Part shown: piece by piece, positions 29,940-40,286 of the stretch
Position numbering within the stretch: the stretch's first letter is position 1
Layout of the letters: each line of letters begins with the position of its first letter
Origin: an uncultured Pelagibacteraceae bacterium
GTDB taxonomy: Bacteria > Pseudomonadota > Alphaproteobacteria > Pelagibacterales > Pelagibacteraceae
Length of the DNA: 64,000 bases
Reading direction: 5' to 3'
NCBI GenBank assembly: GCA_902555435.1
Contig: CACDRL010000002.1
Location: 1 to 64,000, forward strand
The notes under the pieces: model-generated
Told to the model about the DNA's origin: nothing
Databases searched by the model: none
What the model saw: the letters and a program-made list of their open reading frames with translations, nothing else
Made by a program: the position numbers and the translations under genes

Positions 29940-30559
29940 AACTGTATTCTATCTATAAATTCTTTTTTAATAACATCCCATTTTAAAATAACAGAATTTA
30001 AAACTATTTTTCTATCAAGAGTTTTTAATTCGTCTGCTATTGGTGCCCATTTATATAATGATAATGCACTTGGGTTAAAGGGACGATCACCATGATACTT
30101 TTCCCAATCAATTTTAATTAATCTTTCATCAAATTCTTTTTTCGCTTCTTCGATGATATTCAGAGGCATATTATTTGTTGTTTCGTCATCTAAAATTTTC
30201 AAAAAAATTTCCTTAGCTTTATTTAGTTCACTGAAACTAGAATTAACTTTTAAATAAGAAAAAGTGAAGAACGTTAAATCTTGAAGAGCAACAGAATAAA
30301 TATTCCATTTAGCTTCATTAACAGACTTCATAAATTCATCATTATCAAAATGGAGAACATATCTTGTTCCCATTCTAGTTTTTAAATAACTATAAAGTGT
30401 AACTTGAGATACCCAAGCAGATTTTGTTTGTATAAACTCTTCTAACTCATCTAAAGTTTTAATTTTTGTTTTAGGAATAAAAGCTTTAAACAAAGAAAAA
30501 AAATAAACTTTGAAATCACTCAAAGATAAATCTTTCCAACTTAATTTTTTTTTAATCAT
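29936..30559 (-). CDS. Conserved hypothetical protein
   Basis: 207 aa soluble ORF convergent with acs; no motif I can name. Confidence 0.7.
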   Translation of the reverse strand: MIKKKLSWKDLSLSDFKVYFFSLFKAFIPKTKIKTLDELEEFIQTKSAWVSQVTLYSYLKTRMGTRYVLHFDNDEFMKSVNEAKWNIYSVALQDLTFFTFSYLKVNSSFSELNKAKEIFLKILDDETTNNMPLNIIEEAKKEFDERLIKIDWEKYHGDRPFNPSALSLYKWAPIADELKTLDRKIVLNSVILKWDVIKKEFIDRIQF

Positions 30560-30625
30560 AAAAAGTTAATTTTATTGAAAATAATTGAAAAAATTAACCT
30601 AATACGGCTATTTTTACACTTTTAT

Positions 30626-30680
30626 TCTCTCTCATAATGGTTATGGTTTTATCAGTTATAACTAAAAAAGAGAGGTATAC
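30626..30680 (+). promoter_or_regulatory. Candidate structured leader with sequestered Shine-Dalgarno
   Basis: CTCTCT (30627-30632) pairs with AGAGAG (30669-30674) just upstream of the ATG at 30681; CATAA-TGG-TTATG and GTTTTA-TCAGT-TATAAC hairpins lie between. Confidence 0.5.
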
Positions 30681-30941
30681 ATGGCGAAAAACGCTCAACA
30701 CTGGGAAAAGACCAGAGGTTTGCTATTTGTAACATTAGCAATCTGGGCTGTATTCTCAATGGGTATATTCCTTTTCGGAGCTGAAATGAACGAAGTTACT
30801 GGACCTTTTGGGTATCCATTAACTTATTGGTTCACATGTCAAGGTTCTCTTGCGATATTTGTAATCCTTATTTTCTGGTTTGCGGGTAGACAAGAAAAAA
30901 TTGATGAAGAGTTCGGCTTCAGTGAAAAAGGAGACGACTAA
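30681..30941 (+). CDS. DUF4212 small subunit of sodium:solute symporter
   Basis: HWEKTRGLLFVTLAIWAVFSMGIFLFG...FGYPLTYWFTCQGSLAIFVILIFWFA. Confidence 0.93.
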   Translation: MAKNAQHWEKTRGLLFVTLAIWAVFSMGIFLFGAEMNEVTGPFGYPLTYWFTCQGSLAIFVILIFWFAGRQEKIDEEFGFSEKGDD

Positions 30942-32752
30942 TGATTAAAGGTAATTTTATAGATAACTTGCCTAAAGTTTATGGAATCTACACTGGTGGA
31001 TTTATAGGTTTCATAGTCTTAATGGCAATTGGTGAGTCGATGGGTATGACGGCGAAAGCAATAGGTATTTGCTTTGTTGGTTTTACCATTTTCATCTACG
31101 CACTAATTGGTTGGCTATCTCGAACAGCCCAAGCAAGTAACTATTACGTAGCTGGAAGAACGGTTCCAACTGTGTTCAACGGAATGGCAACAGCAGCCGA
31201 CTGGATGTCTGGTGCTTCATTCGTTGCAATGGCGGGTGGTATTTATTTCAAAGGTTATGGATATATGGCTTTGCTTGTAGGTTGGACAGGTGGTTATGTG
31301 TTAGTTGCAACTTTGTTAGCACCATACTTAAGAAAATTTGGCTGTTACACAGTTCCAGATTTCGTGGGTACTAGATACGGTGGTAATACAGCAAGATTGA
31401 TGGCAGTTATCGTTTTAACTGTTGCATCATTCACTTACGTGACAGCACAAATTAACGCTACAGGTACTATTGCAGCTGTTGCTTTAGATATCCCATTCCA
31501 ATACGCAGTATATGTTGGACTAGTAAGTATTTTATTATGTTCAATGCTTGGTGGTATGAGAGGGGTAACCTGGACACAAGTTGCACAATACATTGTACTA
31601 ATTATAGCTTACCTGCTTCCAGTATTCTGGATCAGTAACAACATTGGTGCGGGTTTCTTCCCACACTTCATGTTAGCTGATGAAGTTGCTAGAATCGGTG
31701 AGTTAGAACAACAGTTTGGGTTTGTAAAAAACTCTGCTGCTGATTTAGCTACAGTACCTAAAGGGTTAGCTGGTATTACTAAGGCTCACTCTGAAGTAAA
31801 CGCAACACCTTGGGCTTTCATCTCATTAGCACTAGCAATGATGATGGGAACTGCTTCATTACCACACGTAATGATGAGGTTCTTTACTACTCCAAGTGTA
31901 AAAGCAGCTAGAAAATCAGTAGGTTGGTCAGTGTTCTTTATCTTCCTACTTTATTCTTCTGCACCAATGTTAGCGACACTATCTAAACTTGCTTTGATTG
32001 ATCCAAACTTACCAACAGGTATTATTGGTAAATCAATTGCAGAAGTTCAAGCAATCGATTGGTATCAAAACTGGAACCAAGCAAATCTGATGTTTGTAAG
32101 CGACTTTAACGGAAATGGAACTGTTGAATTAAACGAGTTCTTCATGGGTGGTAAAGCCGTTGTATTAGCAACACCAGAAATTGCGGGATTACCGTATGTA
32201 ATCTCAGGTCTAGTTGCTGCTGGAGGTTTAGCGGCCGCAATGTCAACTGCAGATGGTTTAATTCTTGCAATCGCAAATGCAATCTCGCATGACGTTTACT
32301 ACAAAATGGTAGACCCTAAAGCTGAGACTGCTAAGAGACTAGTTGTAGCAAGGGTATTCCTTGTAATAATTGGTTTTGCAGGAGCAACAATTGCAGCAAT
32401 GGAGATCCAAGGTATTTTAGGTTCAGTAATATGGGCTTTTGACTTTGCGATGTCTGGATTGTTCTGGCCACTTGTACTTGGTGTATGGTGGAAGAGAGCT
32501 AATAAAGAAGGTGCTATAGCTGGTATGGTCTTAGGATTAGTTTCTGGATTTGCGTATCTAGTTTGGGTACGAAGTGGTGGAAGCGGATTCTTAGGTATTA
32601 CTCAGTTAACATTTGGTATCTTCGGATCTACTGTTAGCTTAGTAGCTATGGTTGTTGTAAGTTTAATGACTTCAGAACCTAGTGCTGCAACACAAAAAAT
32701 GGTTGATGATTCTAGGATACCTGCGGGTACACAGGTGATTAGCCAAAAATAA
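30941..32752 (+). CDS. Sodium:solute symporter (ActP-like, VC_2705 subfamily)
   Basis: YYVAGRTVPTVFNGMATAADWMSGASF, ALAMMMGTASLPHVMMRFFTTP, GLAAAMSTADGLILAIANAISHD. Confidence 0.95.
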   Translation: MIKGNFIDNLPKVYGIYTGGFIGFIVLMAIGESMGMTAKAIGICFVGFTIFIYALIGWLSRTAQASNYYVAGRTVPTVFNGMATAADWMSGASFVAMAGGIYFKGYGYMALLVGWTGGYVLVATLLAPYLRKFGCYTVPDFVGTRYGGNTARLMAVIVLTVASFTYVTAQINATGTIAAVALDIPFQYAVYVGLVSILLCSMLGGMRGVTWTQVAQYIVLIIAYLLPVFWISNNIGAGFFPHFMLADEVARIGELEQQFGFVKNSAADLATVPKGLAGITKAHSEVNATPWAFISLALAMMMGTASLPHVMMRFFTTPSVKAARKSVGWSVFFIFLLYSSAPMLATLSKLALIDPNLPTGIIGKSIAEVQAIDWYQNWNQANLMFVSDFNGNGTVELNEFFMGGKAVVLATPEIAGLPYVISGLVAAGGLAAAMSTADGLILAIANAISHDVYYKMVDPKAETAKRLVVARVFLVIIGFAGATIAAMEIQGILGSVIWAFDFAMSGLFWPLVLGVWWKRANKEGAIAGMVLGLVSGFAYLVWVRSGGSGFLGITQLTFGIFGSTVSLVAMVVVSLMTSEPSAATQKMVDDSRIPAGTQVISQK

Positions 32753-32761
32753 ATAATCTTT

Positions 32762-32790
32762 TTAAGGGGCGATTAATTTCGCCCCTTTTA
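32762..32790 (+). terminator. Rho-independent-like terminator after the symporter
   Basis: AAGGGGCGA (32764-32772) / TCGCCCCTT (32779-32787) GC-rich stem with 6-nt loop followed by T-rich sequence. Confidence 0.85.
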
Positions 32791-32821
32791 TTTCTTTTTA
32801 AGATCAAATATAAATTCCTTA

Positions 32822-33178
32822 ATGTCTGCTAACTTTCATCCTTTAGTTTATATAATTGATTATATTCTTGGGATTATCATGTGGACTTTGGTTGGAAGAG
32901 TAGCAATGAACATCTTTCAAAGAGAAGACTCAAATTTTTTCTTTATGAAAGCTTTTGTAAAATTTACTAATCCTCTATTAAGAATTTTTAAACCTGTTAC
33001 TCCTTCTTTCATAATTCAACCATTGGTACCACTTTATGTGGCTTGGTTCTTTTTCATGATTAGATTTTATTTGATGCCTTGGATTTTGGGATATTCAGTA
33101 ATGGGTATGTTGTCATTTCCTCTTGAAAGTGAAATTTCTAGGCAGATTTATCAATTTTTTAATTCAATTAAATTTTAA
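32822..33178 (+). CDS. Conserved membrane protein, distantly YggT-like
   Basis: Two to three TM segments with FTNPLLRIFKPVTPSF. Confidence 0.6.
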   Translation: MSANFHPLVYIIDYILGIIMWTLVGRVAMNIFQREDSNFFFMKAFVKFTNPLLRIFKPVTPSFIIQPLVPLYVAWFFFMIRFYLMPWILGYSVMGMLSFPLESEISRQIYQFFNSIKF

Positions 33179-33206
33179 AAATTGGTACTAGTAAGTCTAG
33201 ATATCA

Positions 33207-33866
33207 ATGAAAAATATACAAATATCCCCGTCAATTTTATCAGCTGATTTTAGCCAATTAGGTAAAGAAATAAAAAGACTTGAAGAAGGTGGGGCTGATA
33301 TGATTCACGTAGATGTAATGGATGGCCACTTTGTTCCAAACTTAACAATAGGTCCTCCAGTAATTAAATCTCTTAGAAAACATTGCTCATTAAAATTTGA
33401 TGTTCATTTAATGATTTCTCCTGTGCATAAATACATAGAAGCTTATGCTGATGCGGGAGCAGATATAATTACTGTACATCCTGAGGCAACTGATAATTTA
33501 GAAGACTCAATAAATAAAATAAAAGATCTAAAAAAAAAAGTAGGAGTTTCCCTCAATCCTGAAACAAGTATAGATTTAATTAAAAATCTATTAAATAAAA
33601 TTGATTTAGTTTTAATAATGAGTGTAAATCCTGGATTTGGTGGACAAAAATTCATGCCTGAAGTTTTAGAAAAAATTAAAGAATTAAAAAAAATTAGAGA
33701 AATAGAAAAACTTAACTTTGATATTGAAATAGATGGTGGGATAAATTTTGATAATTGCAAAATAGCAATTGAAGCTGGTGCTAATATTCTTGTATCTGGT
33801 ACAACGGTTTTTAAAAGCAATGATGGAGATATTAAAAAGAATATTAATTTATTAAAAACAAAATAA
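33207..33866 (+). CDS. rpe: Ribulose-phosphate 3-epimerase
   Basis: ISPSILSADFSQLG, HVDVMDGHFVPNLTIGP, MSVNPGFGGQKF, EIDGGIN. Confidence 0.97.
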   Translation: MKNIQISPSILSADFSQLGKEIKRLEEGGADMIHVDVMDGHFVPNLTIGPPVIKSLRKHCSLKFDVHLMISPVHKYIEAYADAGADIITVHPEATDNLEDSINKIKDLKKKVGVSLNPETSIDLIKNLLNKIDLVLIMSVNPGFGGQKFMPEVLEKIKELKKIREIEKLNFDIEIDGGINFDNCKIAIEAGANILVSGTTVFKSNDGDIKKNINLLKTK

Positions 33867-33870
33867 GTTA

Positions 33871-35496
33871 ATGCAATCTCAAAATTCCTTAAATCTTAAT
33901 AATGGGATATTTTTTAAATTAAAATCTTCATTTAAAAAATTATATAAAAATTCAAATTTTTATGAAAAGCGAATTTCAAAAACCTTTGATAACAATTTTG
34001 AATATAAACCAAGTCCTCATCTTTTATCTTCAATTATAAGATATCAGAAAAAAAAATATAAAATTGAAGATTTTGCAACAGAAGCTATCTGGAAAAGAAA
34101 TATTTCCTCTAAGGACTTTAAAAAACTTAACAATTTTTTTTGGTTTTTTAGTTTGGATTTAAAATCATCTAAAGAAACCACGCAATCAATTATTCTCAAT
34201 TGGATTAATAAGAATGAAAAATTTGATGAGAATGTCTGGGAGTTCAATATTACTGCAAAAAGAATTATTGCTTGGCTTTCCAATCATCAGTTAACTTATG
34301 AGGATAGTAATGAGGAATATAGATTATTTTTTAATCATATGCTTCAGAAACAAACTAACCATTTGCTGAATGAGATCAAAAATTTAAGTGAAATAGAAGA
34401 AAAACTAATTGGCTGTGCTGCAATTATTTTAACAGGTTTGGCGTATAAAGATGAAAAAAATTATTTAGACAGCGGTTTAAATATATTAAAAAATATAATT
34501 AAACAGTCTCTTGATAAACAAGGATTTCCTAAATCAAGAAGCATACAAAACTTAGTTTTTTATCTTAAATATCTCATAATTATTAGGGAGTGGTTTAAAG
34601 AATCTAAAAATCCAATTCCAGAATATGTTGATGAAACTATATATTATTTAGGATCCAGCTATGCTTTTATATGGCAAAACATAAAGCAAGATGTTTTTTT
34701 TAATGGAAATTATTCATCTAATAATCATGAATTCGACCAATATTTAAACCGATTTGGATATACTTTTAAAAATCAAATCAATGAACTAGCAGGATATGCG
34801 ATACTACAAAATAAAAAATTTATTCTAGCAGCAGATATTGGGTCAAATCCAGATAAAATATATACGAAAGATTATCAAGCAGGTGCCCTATCTTTTGAAA
34901 TTTTTTCTAATGATAAAAAATTAATTTCGAATTCTGGGTACTATCCAGATACAAAAAACAGACTAAATAAATTATCTAAAAGTACTGCTTTACAAAATAC
35001 ACTTTCAATTGAAGATTTCTCTTCAAGTGATTTTATTAAATCTAGTAATAATTTTTTAATACAAAAAGATCTAAAAATTGAAAATAAAAATATAGTTTTC
35101 GAGAAAAATTATTGGAAAATTTCAGCTAGTCATAATGGTTACTTCAAAAAGTTTAAATTAGATCATCATAGAGAAATAGAATTCTATCCTGAACAATTTA
35201 AATTTATTGGTCATGATAAAATAGTAAGAAAAGATGCTGATAAGCAAATTAAATTTGATATTAGGTTTCACCTTCATCCTGACTCTAAAGTTATGAAAAC
35301 ACAAAATAGTAAGTTTATACTAATACAATTAGAAAATGAAGGTTGGCAATTTAGTTGTGATAACTATGATATAAATATTGATAATGGTTTATATTTCGGT
35401 AATAAAAATTCATATCAAGAAAACCAAAATATATTTATTTCAGGCATGAATAATGAAAGTGAACAAACAATCAGATGGGAAATAATTAAAATATAA
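33871..35496 (+). CDS. Heparinase II/III-like protein
   Basis: DKQGFPKSRSIQNLVFYLKYLIIIREW and beta-rich C-terminus; gene order rpe-heparinase-purH as in alphaproteobacteria. Confidence 0.82.
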   Translation: MQSQNSLNLNNGIFFKLKSSFKKLYKNSNFYEKRISKTFDNNFEYKPSPHLLSSIIRYQKKKYKIEDFATEAIWKRNISSKDFKKLNNFFWFFSLDLKSSKETTQSIILNWINKNEKFDENVWEFNITAKRIIAWLSNHQLTYEDSNEEYRLFFNHMLQKQTNHLLNEIKNLSEIEEKLIGCAAIILTGLAYKDEKNYLDSGLNILKNIIKQSLDKQGFPKSRSIQNLVFYLKYLIIIREWFKESKNPIPEYVDETIYYLGSSYAFIWQNIKQDVFFNGNYSSNNHEFDQYLNRFGYTFKNQINELAGYAILQNKKFILAADIGSNPDKIYTKDYQAGALSFEIFSNDKKLISNSGYYPDTKNRLNKLSKSTALQNTLSIEDFSSSDFIKSSNNFLIQKDLKIENKNIVFEKNYWKISASHNGYFKKFKLDHHREIEFYPEQFKFIGHDKIVRKDADKQIKFDIRFHLHPDSKVMKTQNSKFILIQLENEGWQFSCDNYDINIDNGLYFGNKNSYQENQNIFISGMNNESEQTIRWEIIKI

Positions 35497-37031
35497 TGAA
35501 AAAAATTAAGACCGCTCTTATTTCTGTATCAGATAAAAAAAATTTAAAACCAATTTTAGAAATTTTAAAAAAATATCACATTAAAATTATTAGTTCTGGT
35601 GGAACTTATAAAGAAATTAAAAAATTAAAATTTGCTTGTTTAGAAGTATCTGATTTTACAGATTCTCCTGAAATCTTAGAGGGAAGAGTTAAAACCTTAC
35701 ATCCAAAAATACATGCAGGAATCCTAAATAAAAGAAATAATAAAAAACATTTAAATGACTTAAAGAAAAATAATTTTGAAAATATTGATCTAGTAATTGT
35801 AAATTTTTATCCATTTGAAAAAACTTTAGAGAATACAAATAATCACAAAAAAATAATTGAAAATATAGATGTGGGAGGCCCCACAATGGTTAGGTCTGCT
35901 GCTAAAAATTATAATGATGTAACAGTTGTTACTTCTACAGATCAATATCAAGAGTTAATAGATGAGATGAATAAAAATAATGGAACTACATCGTTAAAAT
36001 TCAGAGAGAAACTATCTAGAACAGCTTTTATAGAAACTGCTTACTATGACTCGGTAATCTCAAACTATTTTAATAAAAAAGCGAATATACACTTGCCAAA
36101 TAAAAAAGTGTTTTCTGCAAATTTAATAGAAAAACTTAGGTATGGAGAAAATCCACATCAATTCAGTGGGTATTATTCAAAGAATTTAATAACTAATTTA
36201 AAACAAATTCAAGGAAAACAATTAAGCTATAATAATTATAACGATATATTTGCAGCATTAACAATTTCAAAATCTTTACCAAAAAACAGAGGTACTGTAA
36301 TCGTAAAACATGCAAACCCATGTGGTGTTTCAATAAAATCAAATCCTGTAGAAAGTTATAATTCTGCATTAGCATGTGACCCTGTGAGTGCTTTTGGAGG
36401 AATTGTTTCATGTAACTTTAAAATAACAAAACATCTTGCGATTGAGTTAAATAAACTATTTTTAGAAGTAATTATTGCTAATGGTTTTGATAATAATGCC
36501 CTAAAAATATTTAAAAATAAAAAAAATCTGCGTGTAATTGATGCAACAAATTATTCACTTAGTGAAATTATAAAATTCACTTCCTCGAATGAAGCAATTT
36601 TAGTTCAATCTGAGGACTTAAAAATATTTAAAAATAAAGATTTTAAAGTTGTGTCTAAAAGAAAACCAAATTCTAAGCAGCTAAGAAATCTAATTTTTGC
36701 ATTCAATGTTTGTAGATATGTAAAATCAAATGCAATTGTTCTTGCAAAAGATGATGCGATTGTTGGTATTGGATCAGGTCAACCAAGTAGATTGGATAGC
36801 TGTGAAATAGCAATTAATAAAATGAGAAAATTTAATTTATTTGGAAATAATTTGGTTGCAGCATCAGACGCTTTCTTTCCTTTTGTAGATGGAATTGAAA
36901 AATTAGTTCAATCAGGGGTTCAAGCTGTAATTCAGCCTTCGGGGTCTATTAGAGATAAAGAAATAATTAAATTTGCAAACGAAACAGATACTATTCTGGT
37001 ATTTTCTAAGACAAGACATTTTAGACATTAG
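35496..37031 (+). CDS. purH: Bifunctional AICAR formyltransferase/IMP cyclohydrolase
   Basis: ALISVSDKKNL, EGRVKTLHPKIHAGIL, DVGGPTMVRSAAKN, LRYGENPHQ, KHANPCGVS, GIGSGQPSR. Confidence 0.97.
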   Translation: MKKIKTALISVSDKKNLKPILEILKKYHIKIISSGGTYKEIKKLKFACLEVSDFTDSPEILEGRVKTLHPKIHAGILNKRNNKKHLNDLKKNNFENIDLVIVNFYPFEKTLENTNNHKKIIENIDVGGPTMVRSAAKNYNDVTVVTSTDQYQELIDEMNKNNGTTSLKFREKLSRTAFIETAYYDSVISNYFNKKANIHLPNKKVFSANLIEKLRYGENPHQFSGYYSKNLITNLKQIQGKQLSYNNYNDIFAALTISKSLPKNRGTVIVKHANPCGVSIKSNPVESYNSALACDPVSAFGGIVSCNFKITKHLAIELNKLFLEVIIANGFDNNALKIFKNKKNLRVIDATNYSLSEIIKFTSSNEAILVQSEDLKIFKNKDFKVVSKRKPNSKQLRNLIFAFNVCRYVKSNAIVLAKDDAIVGIGSGQPSRLDSCEIAINKMRKFNLFGNNLVAASDAFFPFVDGIEKLVQSGVQAVIQPSGSIRDKEIIKFANETDTILVFSKTRHFRH

Positions 37032-37368
37032 TAGCTTTATCTATCTTGGCAGCTAAAATAAAATCATTTTCTGAAAGACCTTTAATGGCATGAGTGGTAA
37101 TTTTAATTTCTGCATAACCCCAACCAAAACTTATATCTGGATGATGATCCTCTTCTTCAGAAATTTTACCAACCTCATTAACAAAATTTTGACTTTTTAT
37201 AAAATTTTCAAATTTAAACTTTTTATATAGAAAAAATATTTTATTCTCATCTTCCGTAATATCCCAACCATCAACTTTCTTTTGATATTTATGAATTTCA
37301 GAAATATCAAAAGGAATAACTCCTCCTTCACAAGGTAAACATTTTTTAGTTAAAAGATCATCACTCAT
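37021..37368 (-). CDS. phhB: 4a-hydroxytetrahydrobiopterin dehydratase
   Basis: FNFVNEVGKISEEEDHHPDISFGWGYAEIKITTHAIKGLSENDF. Confidence 0.93.
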   Translation of the reverse strand: MSDDLLTKKCLPCEGGVIPFDISEIHKYQKKVDGWDITEDENKIFFLYKKFKFENFIKSQNFVNEVGKISEEEDHHPDISFGWGYAEIKITTHAIKGLSENDFILAAKIDKATNV

Positions 37369-37375
37369 AAAAATT

Positions 37376-37450
37376 TGGAGCGGGCAAAGGGGGTCGAACC
37401 CTCGACCTTCTCGTTGGCAACGAGACGCTCTACCACTGAGCTATGCCCGC
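37376..37450 (-). tRNA. tRNA-Gly (GCC), CCA encoded
   Basis: GCGGGCATAGCTCAGTGGTAGAGCGTCTCGTTGCCAACGAGAAGGTCGAGGGTTCGACCCCCTTTGCCCGCTCCA; intact cloverleaf, anticodon GCC. Confidence 0.96.
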
Positions 37451-37605
37451 ATGTTAAATTATTATTAAAAATAGAAGGTTTTTGATTTTTTAGCAAGAGG
37501 CTATTTCAATTAAATTCTTACACAACTGTGATTTGCAGAGGATTAAAATTATACTTATTAAATACTATGACAAAGATTTGGCAGCTTTAAAACATAAAAA
37601 AATTA

Positions 37606-38460
37606 TTAATAATTTAATTCATTTAAATCTTTTTCAAAAACCAATTCAATTTTTTTTCTAATTTTTTCATCCAAAATTTTTTTCCAATCATTCTTGGGGC
37701 CTAAGTTGAAAAAAGGTATTTTATTCTGTCTATTCTCTCTATCCGGTATAGCTTCATAAAAACCGTATTCTTCCTCATTTTTTTTAAGTTGATCAAACGT
37801 GGTAGTTCGCAAGGTTTTTTTAATTTTTTCTTTGTCTAGATTTTTTTGATTACGTGTTATTTTGTATATAAATCTTAAAACATCAGAAAATGTTGCATAA
37901 GTAGAATTTAATAAATCTTCATACTTTATAATTTTAATTGGAATTTTTTTTTGAACTTTCCAAGATTTATAATTTGTACTCCAAGAACTTATAACTTGAA
38001 AATCACTAAATCCATCTTTTTCAAATTCCAAAACGTTATATATAAATTTTTTTTCTTGGGTTATCCAATCAAAAGCTTGATTATCATCTAATTGATAGTG
38101 ATTTTTAAGAGATGTAATTACATTTCTTGGATCTCTCACAACATAAACACACCCCAGAGAATTTTGTGGATTTGTAAAATCAAAATTATTTATTTTTCCA
38201 AAAATATTGTGGGTTTTAAAAAATCTCACTTTAGAGTCGGAATTTATTTTTTCTTGCGCTTTAATCCAATACTTACAAGTATCGCCAGGAATTTTTTTAT
38301 CATGATGATATTCTTCGAAGTAGTTACTTGTAGGGAATTGATCAATATTTTTTAATAAATTTTGATTATAAATACCATCTTTAGAAAAAAAATAAGTGCT
38401 TATTAAAGCTCTTAACCAAGTATTTCCGCTTTTTGGATAAGATGCAATCCATATAATCAT
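37606..38460 (-). CDS. Sulfotransferase domain protein (paralog 1)
   Basis: MIIWIASYPKSGNTWLRALIS (5'-PSB P-loop), VYVVRDPRNVITSLKNHY (3'-PB), FFNLGPKNDWKKILD. Confidence 0.93.
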   Translation of the reverse strand: MIIWIASYPKSGNTWLRALISTYFFSKDGIYNQNLLKNIDQFPTSNYFEEYHHDKKIPGDTCKYWIKAQEKINSDSKVRFFKTHNIFGKINNFDFTNPQNSLGCVYVVRDPRNVITSLKNHYQLDDNQAFDWITQEKKFIYNVLEFEKDGFSDFQVISSWSTNYKSWKVQKKIPIKIIKYEDLLNSTYATFSDVLRFIYKITRNQKNLDKEKIKKTLRTTTFDQLKKNEEEYGFYEAIPDRENRQNKIPFFNLGPKNDWKKILDEKIRKKIELVFEKDLNELNY

Positions 38461-38508
38461 ATAATTATATATATAGAACAATAATTTAATTTTTGTTAAT
38501 AATAATAT

Positions 38509-39147
38509 ATGAAAAATCTTCCTTCCAAATTACCTATATTTCCATTAAGTAATTTTATAATATTTCCAAAAACTACCGTTCCACTAAATATATTCGAACC
38601 AAGATATATTGATATGGTTGATGATAGTATGAAGTCGGACAAATTAATTGGGATGATACAACCTAAAAATTCAAATATTAAATATGAGGTTCCTAAATTA
38701 TATCAAGTTGGTTGTGTCGGAAAAATTACTAGTTTTAGAGAAACAGAGGATGGCAGATATTTAATAGAATTAAAGGGGGTCGCAAGATTTAAATCTATTA
38801 AAGAATTAGAGACTTTGACTAAATACAGGATTTTGCAAGTAAACTATGACGATTATATTGAAGATTTAGAAAATAAAAAAGAAGATCTTAAATTTTCAGA
38901 TTTGGAGTTAATTTTTAAAGATCTAAAGTCTTTATTTGAAAAAAAAGGTTTTATCATTAACTGGAAAGCGCTAGAAAAACAAAGTTTAGATGAAACAATA
39001 AACGCCTTAGCTATGGCATCACCCTTTTCTCTTGAAGAAAAACAAGTTTTATTAGAAGCTCAAAATTTAGATATTAGAAAAAACAAAATTGCTGAGATAT
39101 TAAAAACATATACTCACGACATCTATGAAAATAACACTATTCAATAA
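38509..39147 (+). CDS. LON peptidase substrate-binding domain protein
   Basis: LPIFPLSNFIIFPKTTVPLNIFEPRYIDMV, GCVGKITSFRETEDGRYLIELKG. Confidence 0.93.
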   Translation: MKNLPSKLPIFPLSNFIIFPKTTVPLNIFEPRYIDMVDDSMKSDKLIGMIQPKNSNIKYEVPKLYQVGCVGKITSFRETEDGRYLIELKGVARFKSIKELETLTKYRILQVNYDDYIEDLENKKEDLKFSDLELIFKDLKSLFEKKGFIINWKALEKQSLDETINALAMASPFSLEEKQVLLEAQNLDIRKNKIAEILKTYTHDIYENNTIQ

Positions 39148-40224
39148 TCAATAATTCAAACCAGTATCTGCTATTTTTCTTAGCATATTATTTAAAGAAT
39201 TTTTGTTACCAAAATATTTAATAGAATTAATTAAAAAATTGCTTTTTAATTTTCCTTCATAATTGAAAAATTCGTAAATTAAATCAATTCCATTTGAAAA
39301 AATAAAGTTCGTATGTTTTGTATTTTTTTGAAATTCTTCACTTACAGAACTATTTATTGGTAATCCAAGATCTATCCTATTTTGAATTATCTCTAATAAA
39401 ATTTTAATATCTCTAACAGTCATGTTAAAACCTTGACCAGCCAAAGGGTGTATTTTGTGAATTAATTCACCAAAGGCTAAAATATTTTTATGATAATAAT
39501 TTCTTAAGTTTACGGACATCAATTCAAATGAAGAAATTTTTTTAATTTTTTTAATTTTATAGTCTTGATTGTGTAAATTAATTAATTCTATTAAATTTTC
39601 TTTTTTTATTTTAGTAGTATTTTTTATTGAATAAACAATAGAGGTTTCTTTATCGGAAATGGGTAGAAATGCTAAAGGTCCAATCTTTGTAAAAACTTGT
39701 CTTGCAATTTTATTATCAATTTTTTCATGTTCTAGTATTAAAGTGTAAGCTAAGCTTTTATATTTTTTGATAATTTTTTTACTAAAAAATTTTTTTGTAA
39801 TTAAGTTTGAAAAATTTAAATTAATTAAAAGATTATATTTTTTCTGAATATTTTCTGAATTTATAAGATTTTGTATTTTAAAAAATTTATTTTTTTTGAG
39901 ACTTTTTTCTAAAATATTATAAAGATCAAAACTTCTAACCATTGAAAAAAGTTCTTGATTATTATTTTGGAATTCCAACAATTTTTCATGATTTAGTTTA
40001 TCAGAAAGAATTTCAATTTTATTTAATTTCCAGATTATTTTATCAATATTAACTATATTTTTATTAAAATATTCAACATTACTTTTTGTAATACCTATAG
40101 TCCTAGATTGATCGATTATTTGTTTTTTTTTATCTCTTAAAATATCTACATATATATTCTGATTAACTAAAGCTTTTGCTAAAGCTAAACTAGTTAGTCC
40201 ACTTCCTATTATACAAATCCTCAT
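39148..40224 (-). CDS. FAD-dependent ubiquinone biosynthesis hydroxylase, UbiH/UbiF-like
   Basis: MRICIIGSGLTSLALAKALV and LAFGELIHKIHPLAGQGFNMTVRDIKIL. Confidence 0.85.
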   Translation of the reverse strand: MRICIIGSGLTSLALAKALVNQNIYVDILRDKKKQIIDQSRTIGITKSNVEYFNKNIVNIDKIIWKLNKIEILSDKLNHEKLLEFQNNNQELFSMVRSFDLYNILEKSLKKNKFFKIQNLINSENIQKKYNLLINLNFSNLITKKFFSKKIIKKYKSLAYTLILEHEKIDNKIARQVFTKIGPLAFLPISDKETSIVYSIKNTTKIKKENLIELINLHNQDYKIKKIKKISSFELMSVNLRNYYHKNILAFGELIHKIHPLAGQGFNMTVRDIKILLEIIQNRIDLGLPINSSVSEEFQKNTKHTNFIFSNGIDLIYEFFNYEGKLKSNFLINSIKYFGNKNSLNNMLRKIADTGLNY

Positions 40225-40286
40225 ATTATTTTTAATTTTAACAACAAAAATTAGATGATACAAAGTGGTATAATTGATTTGTATAA

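Noticed and set aside
33443-33820. 125-aa antisense ORF in rpe
   Set aside because: Antisense shadow of a clear rpe gene, low-complexity.
37451-37605. 155-bp gap between tRNA-Gly and the first sulfotransferase, considered as an integration scar or attachment site
   Set aside because: No visible repeat of the tRNA 3' end and no integrase; more simply the tRNA promoter region.
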